The notes under the pieces are model-generated. The model saw nothing but the letters and a program-made list of their open reading frames with translations, did no database searches and had not been told where the DNA came from. From the IMG/VR virus record IMGVR_UViG_3300042376_001320, positions 1 through 48,754 of that record: DNA of 48,754 bases; one strand, 5' to 3'. The stretch is from a virus. This document shows positions 29,529-38,591 of the stretch, one piece after another (the stretch's first letter is position 1; each line of letters begins with the position of its first letter). The position numbers and the translations under genes are program-made.

Positions 29529-31492
29529 TGCCCCAACCCTCTCCCCAGCAGATGGAACGCACCCACATCGCTCGCTATGGGCGGTGGTGGAAACGTCTCC
29601 CCGGCGTGCCCAAGACGAGCGCCGGGTATGAGCTGTTGCAGGAGGTGGATCTCGAAAAGTTTATCTTGGGCAACTACGAGCATTTCGTTAATCTGCCGGG
29701 CAGCCAGCTCAACCCGTGGACGTGGCACTTCCGCAGGTTCATCTCGTTGATGCTGGATCGTCCCGAGACCAACCCCCGCTACCGCTTCGAGTGGAACCCG
29801 TACGCCATGCGGATGTTGGAAGAAGCCTACTCCAACAACTTCCTCGCCGTCGCGGGGCACGCCAGTTGCTCCAAGTCTGAATTTTTCGCCCTCTACGCCA
29901 TTGGGCGCTTCCTCATCGGCGCACGTTTTCCCGACTGCCCTGTGGCATCTCCTGAGTATGTGAAGGTGTTCATTACCTCGACATCGTTGGACGAGTCTCG
30001 CGGTCGTATCTGGGGCGTCGTCGAGGGCTACTGGGCGGAGATTTGCCGGTTCTTCGGCGGCGAGCAGTACATGCAGGCCAAGCTGGTGTCCTCCCTCGGC
30101 AAGATCGTGCGCGTCAATTCTGATGGCAAGCAGAACCAGCTCGCAGGCATCACTCTCGTTGCTGGCGGCAAGGGACAGGACAAGGACGCCTCGACCAAGA
30201 TCGGTTTCAAGAACCGTTGTGTGATCTTCATCGCGGACGAACTGCCGTTGCTCACCCACAGTCTTTACAACACCGCCATCACCAACTTGCAGTCCAATGA
30301 GTACTTGCAGTTCATCGGCATTGGCAACCCCACTTCGCCGTTTGACCCGCTCGGCGTGTTCATGGAGCCGGAGGAAGGGTGGAACTCCATCGACGAAACC
30401 TTCGACGGGTGGAAGACCAAACGTGGCTACTGCATTCGATTTGACGGGGAGAAGTCTCCCAACGTGCTCGCCGGTCGGGAGGTGTGGAAGGGCATTCTCA
30501 GCCTGCGCACCGTCACGGATCTGCGTCGAGACCTTGGCCCGAAGTCGCCGGAGTACTACCGCATGGTGCGCGGCTTCCTCTCCCCCGATGGAGACGCCAA
30601 TGCCATCTACACGGAAGTCGAGATCACCAGCAGCGGCAGCCAGCACAGAGTCAGCACATGGCTCACCCCGCCCACCCCAATTGCTTTCCTCGACCCGGCC
30701 TTCAGCCATGGTGGAGACGAAGCGGACGCCTGTTTTTGTCGGGTGGGCGACTACTACTCAGCCATCCACCAGCGCACCGTCAAAGGTATTGAACTGGTTG
30801 AGACGATCAACCTCATGGCCTTGGTCGATGCCAGTAACAAGACGGTGGACCGCAATCAGCAGTTGGTGAATCTCTACGATGCCGAGTGCGCCAAGCGCGG
30901 CGTCAAAGTGGAAGACCGAGGCTCCGACTCCACAGGGGCCGGTGATCCGTTCGCCTCGCTCATGGCGATCAAGATGGGCCGGGGCTTCCAGATGGTGAGC
31001 TTCGCGGGAGCGCCGTCAGACAAGACCGTGGGCACCACCAACTCGCGCACCGGCAAGGACAGGTTCGCCAACCGGGTGTCCGAGCTGTGGTACGTCGGCA
31101 AAGACTTCATCAAGGCCGGACAGATTCGTGGCCTCGACCCAGAGACGTGCATCCAGATGTGTGCGAGAATGTACAAGCTCGTGGACCGGGAGAAAGTTGA
31201 GGTGGAGTCCAAGAAGGTGATGAAGCAGCGGACCAACGGCAGAAGCCCCGACCGCGCCGACGCCTTCTTCGGCTGCATCGAGATCGCCCGTCGCCGTCAT
31301 GGGCTGACTTCGCTGGTCAAGGCTGCCCGCCGAACCGCGTTGCCGTCGAACGCGCCCAAGAACCCCATGTCCGTCCGTCACGCTCATCTGGTGGCAGCCG
31401 TGACCGACACGAAGGGACGGGGCAAATACTCGGACCTGATCACCGCCTCACTCAGCGCCAATCAGGGCTGGGCTGATCAAAGTTTCCATTGA
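29528..31492 (+). CDS. terL: Terminase large subunit
   Basis: It has 654 residues. ATPase: Walker A-like GHASCSKS (110-117), Walker B CVIFIADE (Asp237-Glu238), coupling NPTSPFDPLG. Nuclease, RNase H fold: FLDPAF (Asp389), VEDRGSDSTGAGDP, and SPDRADAFFG at the end. It packages DNA into proheads. The ATG overlaps the previous stop. It is isolated from head genes: modification genes follow, and the virion operon lies on the other strand. A small-subunit candidate is the HTH protein at 968..1504. Confidence 0.92.
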   Translation: MPQPSPQQMERTHIARYGRWWKRLPGVPKTSAGYELLQEVDLEKFILGNYEHFVNLPGSQLNPWTWHFRRFISLMLDRPETNPRYRFEWNPYAMRMLEEAYSNNFLAVAGHASCSKSEFFALYAIGRFLIGARFPDCPVASPEYVKVFITSTSLDESRGRIWGVVEGYWAEICRFFGGEQYMQAKLVSSLGKIVRVNSDGKQNQLAGITLVAGGKGQDKDASTKIGFKNRCVIFIADELPLLTHSLYNTAITNLQSNEYLQFIGIGNPTSPFDPLGVFMEPEEGWNSIDETFDGWKTKRGYCIRFDGEKSPNVLAGREVWKGILSLRTVTDLRRDLGPKSPEYYRMVRGFLSPDGDANAIYTEVEITSSGSQHRVSTWLTPPTPIAFLDPAFSHGGDEADACFCRVGDYYSAIHQRTVKGIELVETINLMALVDASNKTVDRNQQLVNLYDAECAKRGVKVEDRGSDSTGAGDPFASLMAIKMGRGFQMVSFAGAPSDKTVGTTNSRTGKDRFANRVSELWYVGKDFIKAGQIRGLDPETCIQMCARMYKLVDREKVEVESKKVMKQRTNGRSPDRADAFFGCIEIARRRHGLTSLVKAARRTALPSNAPKNPMSVRHAHLVAAVTDTKGRGKYSDLITASLSANQGWADQSFH

Positions 31493-31527
31493 CATTCACC
31501 CTATCAAACACGAAGAACGCCGCACCC

Positions 31528-32163
31528 ATGGAATCTGAATTTTACGACGCCGAGTACTACCTGACCGGCCCGACATCCGGCAAATCAAACTACGTCGATT
31601 ACAGTTGGAAGCCCGATCTCACGCTCCCCATGGCGGACTGGCTCAAGCGCGTCCTGCACATTAAGGACGGCGACACGGTTCTCGATTTTGGGTGCGCCCG
31701 AGGCTACCTCGTCAAGGCGTTACGCATGCGCGGGGTGAACGCTTTCGGATACGACAGCAGCGAGTGGGCCATCCAGAACTGCGACGAAGGGGTGAAGGGT
31801 TATGTGTCCAACGTGATGCCCGATGAACGGTTTGATCACATCATCCTGAAGGATGTGGCAGAGCACATCCTGCTCGATCAACTTCGTCCTCTGCTCAAAC
31901 AACTGCTCGCCTCCACCCGGAAGCACCTACTCGCCATCGTCCCGCTGACTCACCATCCCGACGGTCCCTACCTCCGCGACGAGGACAACTCCGACCCGTC
32001 ACACTGCAACGCATGGCCGCTGGACATGTGGATGGATTTGTTCAGGGAGAGTGTCTCCTTAGACGAAGGGTGCATCACCGGTTCATGGCACTACCCCGGA
32101 CTCAAACCTGCCTCCTCTGAGGTGCCGAAGTCCTGCGGGTTTATCCAATTTACGCGAGTATGA
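31528..32163 (+). CDS. SAM-dependent methyltransferase (class I)
   Basis: It has 211 residues. Motif I VLDFGCARGYL (51-61) with the glycine-rich SAM loop, acidic Asp after VNAFGYD, then FDHIILKDVAEH. Substrate is unknown; it resembles methyltransferases from sugar and peptide modification clusters. The ATG at 31528 is preferred to a TTG at 31489, because the preceding region has the usual A/C-rich leader look. First gene of a tightly overlapped modification cluster. Confidence 0.82.
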   Translation: MESEFYDAEYYLTGPTSGKSNYVDYSWKPDLTLPMADWLKRVLHIKDGDTVLDFGCARGYLVKALRMRGVNAFGYDSSEWAIQNCDEGVKGYVSNVMPDERFDHIILKDVAEHILLDQLRPLLKQLLASTRKHLLAIVPLTHHPDGPYLRDEDNSDPSHCNAWPLDMWMDLFRESVSLDEGCITGSWHYPGLKPASSEVPKSCGFIQFTRV

Positions 32164-32939
32164 GAATCTCCGCAGTCTGTCATTTCCACAACGAGCGCCA
32201 TGCTCTGCCCGGCTTTATCGAAACCGCCGAGCGAATGTTCGACGAGATCGTGCTCGTATCCTCTCCCATGGACGGCACCCCGGCTGACCCTGAGACGATT
32301 GCCATTGCAGAGGCGTCCGGTCACAAGCTCATCCACGATACCCTGAGCCAGGGCTTCGGAGCATTACGAACCCGCTGCATCGGGTATTCGTCCTGCGAAT
32401 GGGTGATGATCTTGGACGCGGATGAACGGGTGTGGCCGCTTGCCCCCATCCTCGGCGTCACTGGCACCGGCAAGTTCCCCGAGACACTCACCCCCGATCT
32501 GCACGTCTCCAACCAAACGGGTGCTGGCGGCAACGTCAACCAGCGTGAGAAGCTGCGGCATTTAATCGGGCATGCCGAGGCAGAGCAAGCTCTCGCCATC
32601 TGCGTGTCCCGCCGTCACTGGTTCGGTGCTCCCGGTGAGTGGGACCGCCCCTGCCAGAACTGGCACGCGGAGCACGACTGGCAACTCAGGCTATTGAAGA
32701 ACACCCCCTTCCTGTGCTACGACCCGGAGGTGAAGATGCACGAGCGCCTGATATGGACGCCAACATGGGCCGAGCCAAAGTTTATCCGGGTGACTGACGG
32801 GTCGCTCTACATCGACCACTACTCGCACCACTATCGAGCCATGGAGCCTGAACAGAACACCGAGGACATCGCCACCTACGAGGCGTTGATGCCGGGATGC
32901 ACCAAAGACATGTGGATTTCACACCAACCAAAAGCATGA
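32160..32939 (+). CDS. Glycosyltransferase family 2-like protein
   Basis: It has 259 residues. ISAVCHFHNERHALPGFI is the N-terminal nucleotide-binding strand of GT-A enzymes, and MILDADERVW gives the metal-binding DxD at 86-88. HWFGAPGEWDRPCQNWHAEH and an ending HYSHHYRAM with many His/Trp complete the domain. It should transfer a sugar from a nucleotide donor; acceptor unknown. ATGA overlaps tie it to both methyltransferase neighbours. Confidence 0.8.
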   Translation: MRISAVCHFHNERHALPGFIETAERMFDEIVLVSSPMDGTPADPETIAIAEASGHKLIHDTLSQGFGALRTRCIGYSSCEWVMILDADERVWPLAPILGVTGTGKFPETLTPDLHVSNQTGAGGNVNQREKLRHLIGHAEAEQALAICVSRRHWFGAPGEWDRPCQNWHAEHDWQLRLLKNTPFLCYDPEVKMHERLIWTPTWAEPKFIRVTDGSLYIDHYSHHYRAMEPEQNTEDIATYEALMPGCTKDMWISHQPKA

Positions 32940-33673
32940 GTTTTTACGAAGAAATCAACAAGGTTTACGCCTCTTGGAATTACGACAGCCCGCGCCTGCT
33001 GCACGGATTCACCCGCTGTCTGAAGCCGCAGCATATCGTCGATTGTGGCACTTACCGGGCCTTGTCTGCCGCATGGATGGCGAAAGCCTGCCAAGAGAAC
33101 AACCTAGGCCGCGTCCACTGCCTCGACAACTGGTCGTTATTGGAGCACGTACACATCCTTGAAGGTAAGACGCCGAAGCAACACGCCGAGGAGAACCTGA
33201 CTCATCTCGGTGTCCGCGATTGGGTGGAGTTCCATGACGGTGACACCAAGAACTTGAGCATCTGGCCGGAGCGTGTGGATTTTATCTACATCGACGCTTG
33301 GCACAGCCACGAGGCCGCGCTGTTCGAGATGAAGACGGCGATCAACCGAGGCGCTTCCTTTATAGCCTTCGATGACGTGGAGAACTGCGTTGGTCCCCGC
33401 ATGTTGGTGGACGGACTGACCGACAGGTTGGGAGGGCTTACAGATTGGCAGCAACTCGACCTCCACTCCGACAACGGGCTGACCCTCTTCGTCAAGAAAC
33501 AGTCGCGCCGGTTGATCACGTTCTCCCAAGAACTGCCCTACCCCAACCCCGGCGTTGACCTGCGCCCGCTCACCCTGGAGCAGCAGAAGGCCCACTTTGA
33601 CGAGGCCAGCGCCATCACCGGACTGGACTATTCCAGCATCCTCGACCAAACTGAACACGACTTGAAAGTATGA
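32936..33673 (+). CDS. Class I methyltransferase (Methyltransf_24-like)
   Basis: It has 245 residues. HIVDCGTYRALSAAWMAKA is motif I in the form seen in cephalosporin-hydroxylase/Methyltransf_24 proteins; VDFIYIDAWHSHEAALFEMK and FIAFDDVENCVGPRM supply the DAxH and DD metal-type residues of that group. It probably methylates a sugar or small molecule made with its neighbours. Start fixed by ATGA overlap; the longer frame begins within the previous gene. Confidence 0.75.
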   Translation: MSFYEEINKVYASWNYDSPRLLHGFTRCLKPQHIVDCGTYRALSAAWMAKACQENNLGRVHCLDNWSLLEHVHILEGKTPKQHAEENLTHLGVRDWVEFHDGDTKNLSIWPERVDFIYIDAWHSHEAALFEMKTAINRGASFIAFDDVENCVGPRMLVDGLTDRLGGLTDWQQLDLHSDNGLTLFVKKQSRRLITFSQELPYPNPGVDLRPLTLEQQKAHFDEASAITGLDYSSILDQTEHDLKV

Positions 33674-34251
33674 AAATTCTCAACCTCGGAGCCGGGTCAA
33701 CAAGACCCATCGACAACATCTGGGTCAACCTCGACAACTGGGAGGGCGGTGGTCATGAGATCAACGAGCCGAACTTCGTCCGGCACGATCTGCGCCAGCC
33801 ACTCCCTTTTCCCGACAACTCGTTTGACGGCTGTTTGTGCAGCCATGTTCTGGAGCACATGGACTGCCGTGAAGCGGTCAAGGTGATGAAGGAAGTGCTG
33901 CGAGTGCTCAACCCTGGTGGCGTGATACTGGTGAGCGTGCCAGACGCCACCTACTTCCGTTCTGTCCACGACGAGGACCGCAACGAGAACTGGCCTCGTT
34001 TGTTCGAGGTGACAGATCCACCGAACCCTATCCCAACGTGGTTCGAGGCAGCTTTGTGGTTTGACCAGCACGCTCAAATCTTCACAGAGGATTCCATGTG
34101 GGCACATTTTGTCCGCGCAGGTTTCCCCTCACACCACGTCCATCTCCTTGTCAACTCAGACGAGAACCACTCGCCCACGGTTGCCGAGATCGTGCCAAAA
34201 CTTAACCGCCGTATCTTCTCGTTGGAGATGTGGGCACGGAAACCTCTATGA
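33670..34251 (+). CDS. Class I methyltransferase (Methyltransf_11-like)
   Basis: It has 193 residues. KILNLGAGSTRPIDNIWVNL is a compact SAM motif I, FDGCLCSHVLEHMD and LNPGGVILVSVPD are motifs of ubiE/Methyltransf_11 enzymes. Such short forms occur in O-antigen and glycan loci as well as phage clusters. Overlaps on both sides place it in the operon. Confidence 0.82.
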   Translation: MKILNLGAGSTRPIDNIWVNLDNWEGGGHEINEPNFVRHDLRQPLPFPDNSFDGCLCSHVLEHMDCREAVKVMKEVLRVLNPGGVILVSVPDATYFRSVHDEDRNENWPRLFEVTDPPNPIPTWFEAALWFDQHAQIFTEDSMWAHFVRAGFPSHHVHLLVNSDENHSPTVAEIVPKLNRRIFSLEMWARKPL

Positions 34252-35474
34252 ACACCCTCCCTTCCGCCATCGCCGACAAGCCCGAACTGGACACCATCCC
34301 CGGCGACTCAGAGACGTGTAATCACGAGACTCCTGAGTCCATGAAGGATTTGCTCAACGAGTTCACCAGCACCTCATCCAAAATCCCTTGGCACCGCGAC
34401 ATCATCGAGGGGCTGCATCAAGGCAAAGGAGTGCCCAAGGTGAGCGGGATTTTTGTGGGAGACGCCTGCCAGCACAAGTGTTCTTTCTGTTCTACTGCCA
34501 ACCGAGGCAACGCCGCCCTGACATTGCATCAGGTGGAAACATATGTGGATCAGCTCATTCCATTGGGTTTGAAAGCCGTTATTCTGAGCGGGGGAGGGAA
34601 CCCCATATTGTGGAAGGACCGCGAAAAGGGCTACGATTTCGACGACTTGGTGGACACGCTGCATGGCAAAGGTCTGCAAATCGGGCTGATCAGCAACGGC
34701 CTCAAGAACATGGTGCAGTATCCCGATGGCCGGACCTCTTGGAGAACCGTTCGGCCTGAAACCTTGGATAAGTTGACATGGATTCGCATCTCTCTCAGCG
34801 CGTGGGACCATGGTGAGGAAGTGGAAGTGCCTGACATCAATCCAGAACTGACTGCTCTTGGCGGAAGCTGGGTGTATCACGACTCCTACAAAGATCCGCT
34901 CGACCGGCACGGAAAAGTCAGTCGTCCCGAAGACCTTCAAACTCCTTTGCTCGCAGGCGATGAAGCGGAGCGCGTGACCTATGGCAAGGACCGCCTCCCG
35001 TTCATAAAGCAGAAATTGAAGGAGTTGCTTTCCACCAAACCGTTCACCTACATCCGTGCGCTGCCGAACTGCTACGAGATTCAGAAGATCCCGGAACGGT
35101 GCATCGAGTTGGAACAACTGGCGTTGGAAGTGGACCCTCGCATCATGGTGCAGTACAAGCCGCCAGCCCCCCACACCTGTTGTCTGCTTGGTTATTCACA
35201 TCCCGTGTTATGGCCTTCCGGCGACGTGACACCCTGCGATAGCGTAACCCTTTTGGATCAAGCCAACCGTTCACAGGGCGGCAGCGCCTACGTCATCGGA
35301 CGCTGGGACACCATTCATGAACTCTACGAGCAGCCTGTGCGTTCGCTGATCGACCCGATGGTGCATTGCCAGAAATGCGTGTTCGGCACGCAGAACCGCG
35401 CCTTGGACGCTATCTGGAAAGGGGCTGACCCGCAGCCAGTGGGGCCGGAGCCACGGCATAAGAACTTCATTTGA
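34248..35474 (+). CDS. Radical SAM protein, SPASM-like C-terminus
   Basis: It has 408 residues. GDACQHKCSFCSTANRGN holds the CxxxCxxC cluster ligands (Cys74, 78, 81), followed by AVILSGGGNPIL and GLQIGLISNGL of the radical SAM barrel. The end has extra Cys (HTCCLLGYSHPVL, DVTPCDS, HCQKCVFG) suited to an auxiliary Fe-S cluster as in SPASM proteins. It may carry out a radical modification of a peptide, sugar or nucleoside. Its place among methyl- and glycosyltransferases suggests a shared product. Confidence 0.85.
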   Translation: MNTLPSAIADKPELDTIPGDSETCNHETPESMKDLLNEFTSTSSKIPWHRDIIEGLHQGKGVPKVSGIFVGDACQHKCSFCSTANRGNAALTLHQVETYVDQLIPLGLKAVILSGGGNPILWKDREKGYDFDDLVDTLHGKGLQIGLISNGLKNMVQYPDGRTSWRTVRPETLDKLTWIRISLSAWDHGEEVEVPDINPELTALGGSWVYHDSYKDPLDRHGKVSRPEDLQTPLLAGDEAERVTYGKDRLPFIKQKLKELLSTKPFTYIRALPNCYEIQKIPERCIELEQLALEVDPRIMVQYKPPAPHTCCLLGYSHPVLWPSGDVTPCDSVTLLDQANRSQGGSAYVIGRWDTIHELYEQPVRSLIDPMVHCQKCVFGTQNRALDAIWKGADPQPVGPEPRHKNFI

Positions 35475-35518
35475 CCGTGGGGAGATTTTATGACGAAATA
35501 AGAAATATCCCCCAACAC

Positions 35519-36517
35519 ATGAAAATTTCTTCTACAGGTGACATTGGCGATGTGGTGTTTGCGCTGTGTCTGCTCAAACAGATCCCCGACGGCCCACACA
35601 CCCTGTGCCTGCGTTCATCGTCTTCGACCAAGGCCAAAGGACCGGAAGGCGTGCAACGCATGTATGATCTGCTGGCACCACTGGTGAAGCTGCAACCCTA
35701 CATCGCGGACATCCAGATCATCCAGCCGGGCGACCCGGTGGACTGGAAGAGCGAGGGCTTCCGCGAACGTCACTACACCAAAGGCGAGACGCTCATGCGG
35801 GCGCACCTCAACCACCTCATCAAGACGCACAGCATCGGGCAGAACTTCACCGCCGACGAGCCGTGGCTGTACGGCGTCGAACCGTCGCCGCGCTCCAAAG
35901 GGCGTGTGGTGATCAACCGCACCGGGCGCTATCGCAACGAGCGGTTCCCGTGGAAAGAGATCGTGGCTCATCTCCGCAACCGTCTGCTCTTCGTCGGACT
36001 GCATCACGAGTGGCGCGATTTCATCGGCCACCACGGCTACGTCGAGTTCCAGCCCACCACAGACATGTTGGAGGTGGCGCGGCTGATCAAAGGGTCTGAC
36101 CTGTTCATCGGCAACCAGTCCTGTGCCAACGCCATCGCCGAAGGGCTGAAACACAACCTCATTCAAGAGACTCATCTGGGCTTCCCCGACTGCATCTACG
36201 TCCGCCCCAACGCCTCCCATGTCGCTGACGGCGTGGTCACGCTGCCAGACGGCACCGTGCTGCGCGGAGTCCGCCCCAAGACGGAGAAGAAAATCCACAC
36301 CACGCCACCGGGGAACTGGCGCTACAACGGTGGAGCTTCACCCTGCTTTGAACTTTTGGTGAGAGAAGTTGCGAAGAGGGAGAATCTCACTATTGATGAT
36401 GCCGAGGACGCCGTGTACGACGCCAATGTCGAACGATGCCCCGCCTTCTTTGCGGATCACGGGGGGCAGGCCCAGTTTCTCCGCGTACAACAAGCTCTTG
36501 AAAATTACAGCCTATGA
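35519..36517 (+). CDS. GT9-like glycosyltransferase
   Basis: It has 332 residues. MKISSTGDIGDVVFALCLLK is the N-terminal donor-site strand and glycine loop of heptosyltransferase-type (GT-B) enzymes; VVINRTGRYRNERFPWKEIV and VARLIKGSDLFIGNQSCANA match their C-terminal nucleotide-sugar site. A TTG at 35471 would overlap the previous gene and add 16 residues; the ATG at 35519 gives the standard family start. Acceptor unknown. Confidence 0.78.
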   Translation: MKISSTGDIGDVVFALCLLKQIPDGPHTLCLRSSSSTKAKGPEGVQRMYDLLAPLVKLQPYIADIQIIQPGDPVDWKSEGFRERHYTKGETLMRAHLNHLIKTHSIGQNFTADEPWLYGVEPSPRSKGRVVINRTGRYRNERFPWKEIVAHLRNRLLFVGLHHEWRDFIGHHGYVEFQPTTDMLEVARLIKGSDLFIGNQSCANAIAEGLKHNLIQETHLGFPDCIYVRPNASHVADGVVTLPDGTVLRGVRPKTEKKIHTTPPGNWRYNGGASPCFELLVREVAKRENLTIDDAEDAVYDANVERCPAFFADHGGQAQFLRVQQALENYSL

Positions 36518-36879
36518 ACCGTCGCTCCATCTTCAAACTCCTTGCCGGGGCAGCGTGTGCCGCAGCCATGGAGATCACCGGCTTGGTGCCTGCTCTGCCG
36601 AAAGCGGCAAAGTATGTGGTCAACCCTGAGTATCTGACAGCGGCTTATGAGGACGTGGTGATCTTTAGCAGTGCTCTCTCTGTTGAGATGCGCCAAACGG
36701 TGGAAGAGAAAGGGTCGGCGAGATTGTTGCTGAGATTTCGGAGGAAGGGGCAAGACGAGCCTTTATCTATTGGCATGTCCAAGTCGCGCCCCGGAGTGTT
36801 GGCCGACGCGAACCCGAACCGATACAACTTCGCCAACGGAGAATATCTACGAATCCCCCAACACGTTCTCGCACCATGA
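36514..36879 (+). CDS. Exported protein with Tat-type signal
   Basis: It has 121 residues. NRRSIFKLLAGAACAAAMEI is a twin-arginine signal (RR, hydrophobic stretch) with a possible cleavage near GLVPALPKA. The mature part (AKYVVNPEYLTAAYEDVVIF) is mostly beta and unrecognised. It could be an exported protein or, since phages reuse such leaders, one whose signal is decorative. Coupled by ATGA on both sides. Confidence 0.65.
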   Translation: MNRRSIFKLLAGAACAAAMEITGLVPALPKAAKYVVNPEYLTAAYEDVVIFSSALSVEMRQTVEEKGSARLLLRFRRKGQDEPLSIGMSKSRPGVLADANPNRYNFANGEYLRIPQHVLAP

Positions 36880-37367
36880 GTACTTCCAAAGAGCCTATGA
36901 AATTCACCCGATCCGGTCTATCAGACTGGAAATGGGTGCAGACTGGTGGTCCTGATCTGTCTGAGGAGACTGAGAAAGATCGCGAGGAGTATGCCCTCGT
37001 GGCGGAAAAAGTGTTTGCGGATTCTGTCAGCGAAGACACTCCTCTCAACCGCTTCTTGCACAACCTGTGCATAAAAAACAGGACTCTGCGTTTGCCTCAG
37101 AGCGTGGGTAGGCGTGAAGCCGTTGAGGTCGGGAGGACATATCTGGATCTTACCTATCTGTGCAAAGACGAGAACCCGAAAAAAACTACTCTCGACGCTT
37201 TTGCTCAAGCCCTATCCACTCCCGAAAACTTGATGCCGGAAGACATCCTGGAAGTAAGGTGGGTCAACCGAATAGACAAACAAGACAACCCTTTTTGCTC
37301 TTTGGGTTATTTCTTAACTACTTTGTACCCAGCCAAACTCTTTAACGCCTCAACGCCTGAACCATGA
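36876..37367 (+). CDS. Hypothetical protein, 163 residues
   Basis: No family recognised. Acidic N-terminal half (EETEKDREEYALVAEKVFAD), a central LHNLCIKNRTLRLPQSVG and a C-terminal ILEVRWVNRIDKQDNPF. Residues include several Trp and Cys. Overlaps fix it in the cluster operon. Confidence 0.55.
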   Translation: MSTSKEPMKFTRSGLSDWKWVQTGGPDLSEETEKDREEYALVAEKVFADSVSEDTPLNRFLHNLCIKNRTLRLPQSVGRREAVEVGRTYLDLTYLCKDENPKKTTLDAFAQALSTPENLMPEDILEVRWVNRIDKQDNPFCSLGYFLTTLYPAKLFNASTPEP

Positions 37368-38587
37368 AAATCGCCATCCCCGTATCCGCCCACGACAAGC
37401 ACCTGCTGCCCGACCTCACCGAATGCCTGCTCAAGCTCGGCGGGTTGGAAGAGCATCCCGTCATCTTCTTCCCCACATCTGCCGCCAAGGACACCGCCTA
37501 TGAGCATGCCGAGCGTCTGGGCGCGGAAACCTACCCGCTGACTCAGGACTTCGAGGGTGGAGCGCCTGTCGCCTGCAACCGACACTTCGCCAGCGTGGTC
37601 TTCGCACTCGCCAAGATGGGCAATACCGATCCCTTCTTGTGGATGGAGTTAGACATGCTGCCGGTGAAGCCGCGCTGGGCGGTCGCCCTGTTCGAGGACT
37701 ACCGCTACGGCGGCACCCCGTTCCGTGGCGTCCTCGTCAACACGCCGTTCAACGTGAACGGACAGATCGCCTACAAGGACGGCGATCAGATGATGATGGG
37801 CACCGGCATCTACCCCGCCAACATGGAGAAGGACGAACGGATCAAGCCGCTGCTGCTCGATCTCGCCAAACCTTACACGATGAACCCGCGTGAACCGTTC
37901 GACGTGTACCTTCGCTGGCCTATCCGCAACATCGGCGTGTCGCACACCGAACTCATCAGCGACATGTGGTCCACGCAGAACTACCACATGGAAGGAACCA
38001 ACCTCGTCTGTGAGTCCGTGGATCACGGCAGCCGTGTGGTGCGTCCTCGCGGTGGTGTCGTCAGCCCCAAGGCCGTGCTGGTGCATGGCTGCAAAGACGG
38101 GTCGCTGGCTGACATCGTGTTGGGACGTGGGGAAAAAGCGCGGACGTTGGGAAGCGGTTGGAGCGTGGAGACGACTACTGTTGAGGTGGATGTCGAGTCC
38201 TTTCGGCAGGCGGCAGAAAACGTGGTCGAGGCTGCCACGAACCCGGCCCAAGATGACGCCTTCTGGGGCGACGATGAGAAGCCTACCGAGGTCATCCCAG
38301 TGAAGGCTCCCGAGCCTCCGGCTCACACCGTCACGAAGGCACCCGTCGTCACTGTTACCGAGTTGCCCGAGGAGGTGAAGATCAAAACCCCCGAGGTCAA
38401 ACCCGTCAAGAAAATCACCCGCGCCGACATCGAAGCCGCCCTCGGTGGCAAGAAGATGCGCGTCAACGACTTGGCGGAGAAGCTGGAAGTTGATGTGGCC
38501 TACCTCATCGGCACGTTCTCGATCAACGGATATGCCGTAGCCAAAGCTGGCTGGGTGCAGAACACCATCCCGATCACGGAGGCTTGA
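37364..38587 (+). CDS. Glycosyltransferase-like protein with internal FWG and C-terminal HTH-like domain
   Basis: It has 407 residues. Residues 1-260: AIPVSAHDKHLLPDLTECLL, HPVIFFPTSA and FLWMELDMLPVKPRW (ExD at 95-97) form a GT-A-like domain. At 296-302 is QDDAFWG, the tag seen at the ends of other proteins, here followed by a Pro/Glu/Val/Lys linker. Residues 350-407 (ITRADIEAALGGKKMRVNDL) are a small helical, winged-helix-like domain. The position of the tag at the old domain end suggests fusion of a tagged enzyme to a second gene. Confidence 0.72.
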   Translation: MKIAIPVSAHDKHLLPDLTECLLKLGGLEEHPVIFFPTSAAKDTAYEHAERLGAETYPLTQDFEGGAPVACNRHFASVVFALAKMGNTDPFLWMELDMLPVKPRWAVALFEDYRYGGTPFRGVLVNTPFNVNGQIAYKDGDQMMMGTGIYPANMEKDERIKPLLLDLAKPYTMNPREPFDVYLRWPIRNIGVSHTELISDMWSTQNYHMEGTNLVCESVDHGSRVVRPRGGVVSPKAVLVHGCKDGSLADIVLGRGEKARTLGSGWSVETTTVEVDVESFRQAAENVVEAATNPAQDDAFWGDDEKPTEVIPVKAPEPPAHTVTKAPVVTVTELPEEVKIKTPEVKPVKKITRADIEAALGGKKMRVNDLAEKLEVDVAYLIGTFSINGYAVAKAGWVQNTIPITEA

Positions 38588-38591
38588 TTTT

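Noticed and set aside
31489-31494. TTGACA before the first methyltransferase, as a promoter or TTG start
   Set aside because: No -10 at 15-19 nt, and the ATG at 31528 gives a normal protein start; the transcript more likely continues from terL.
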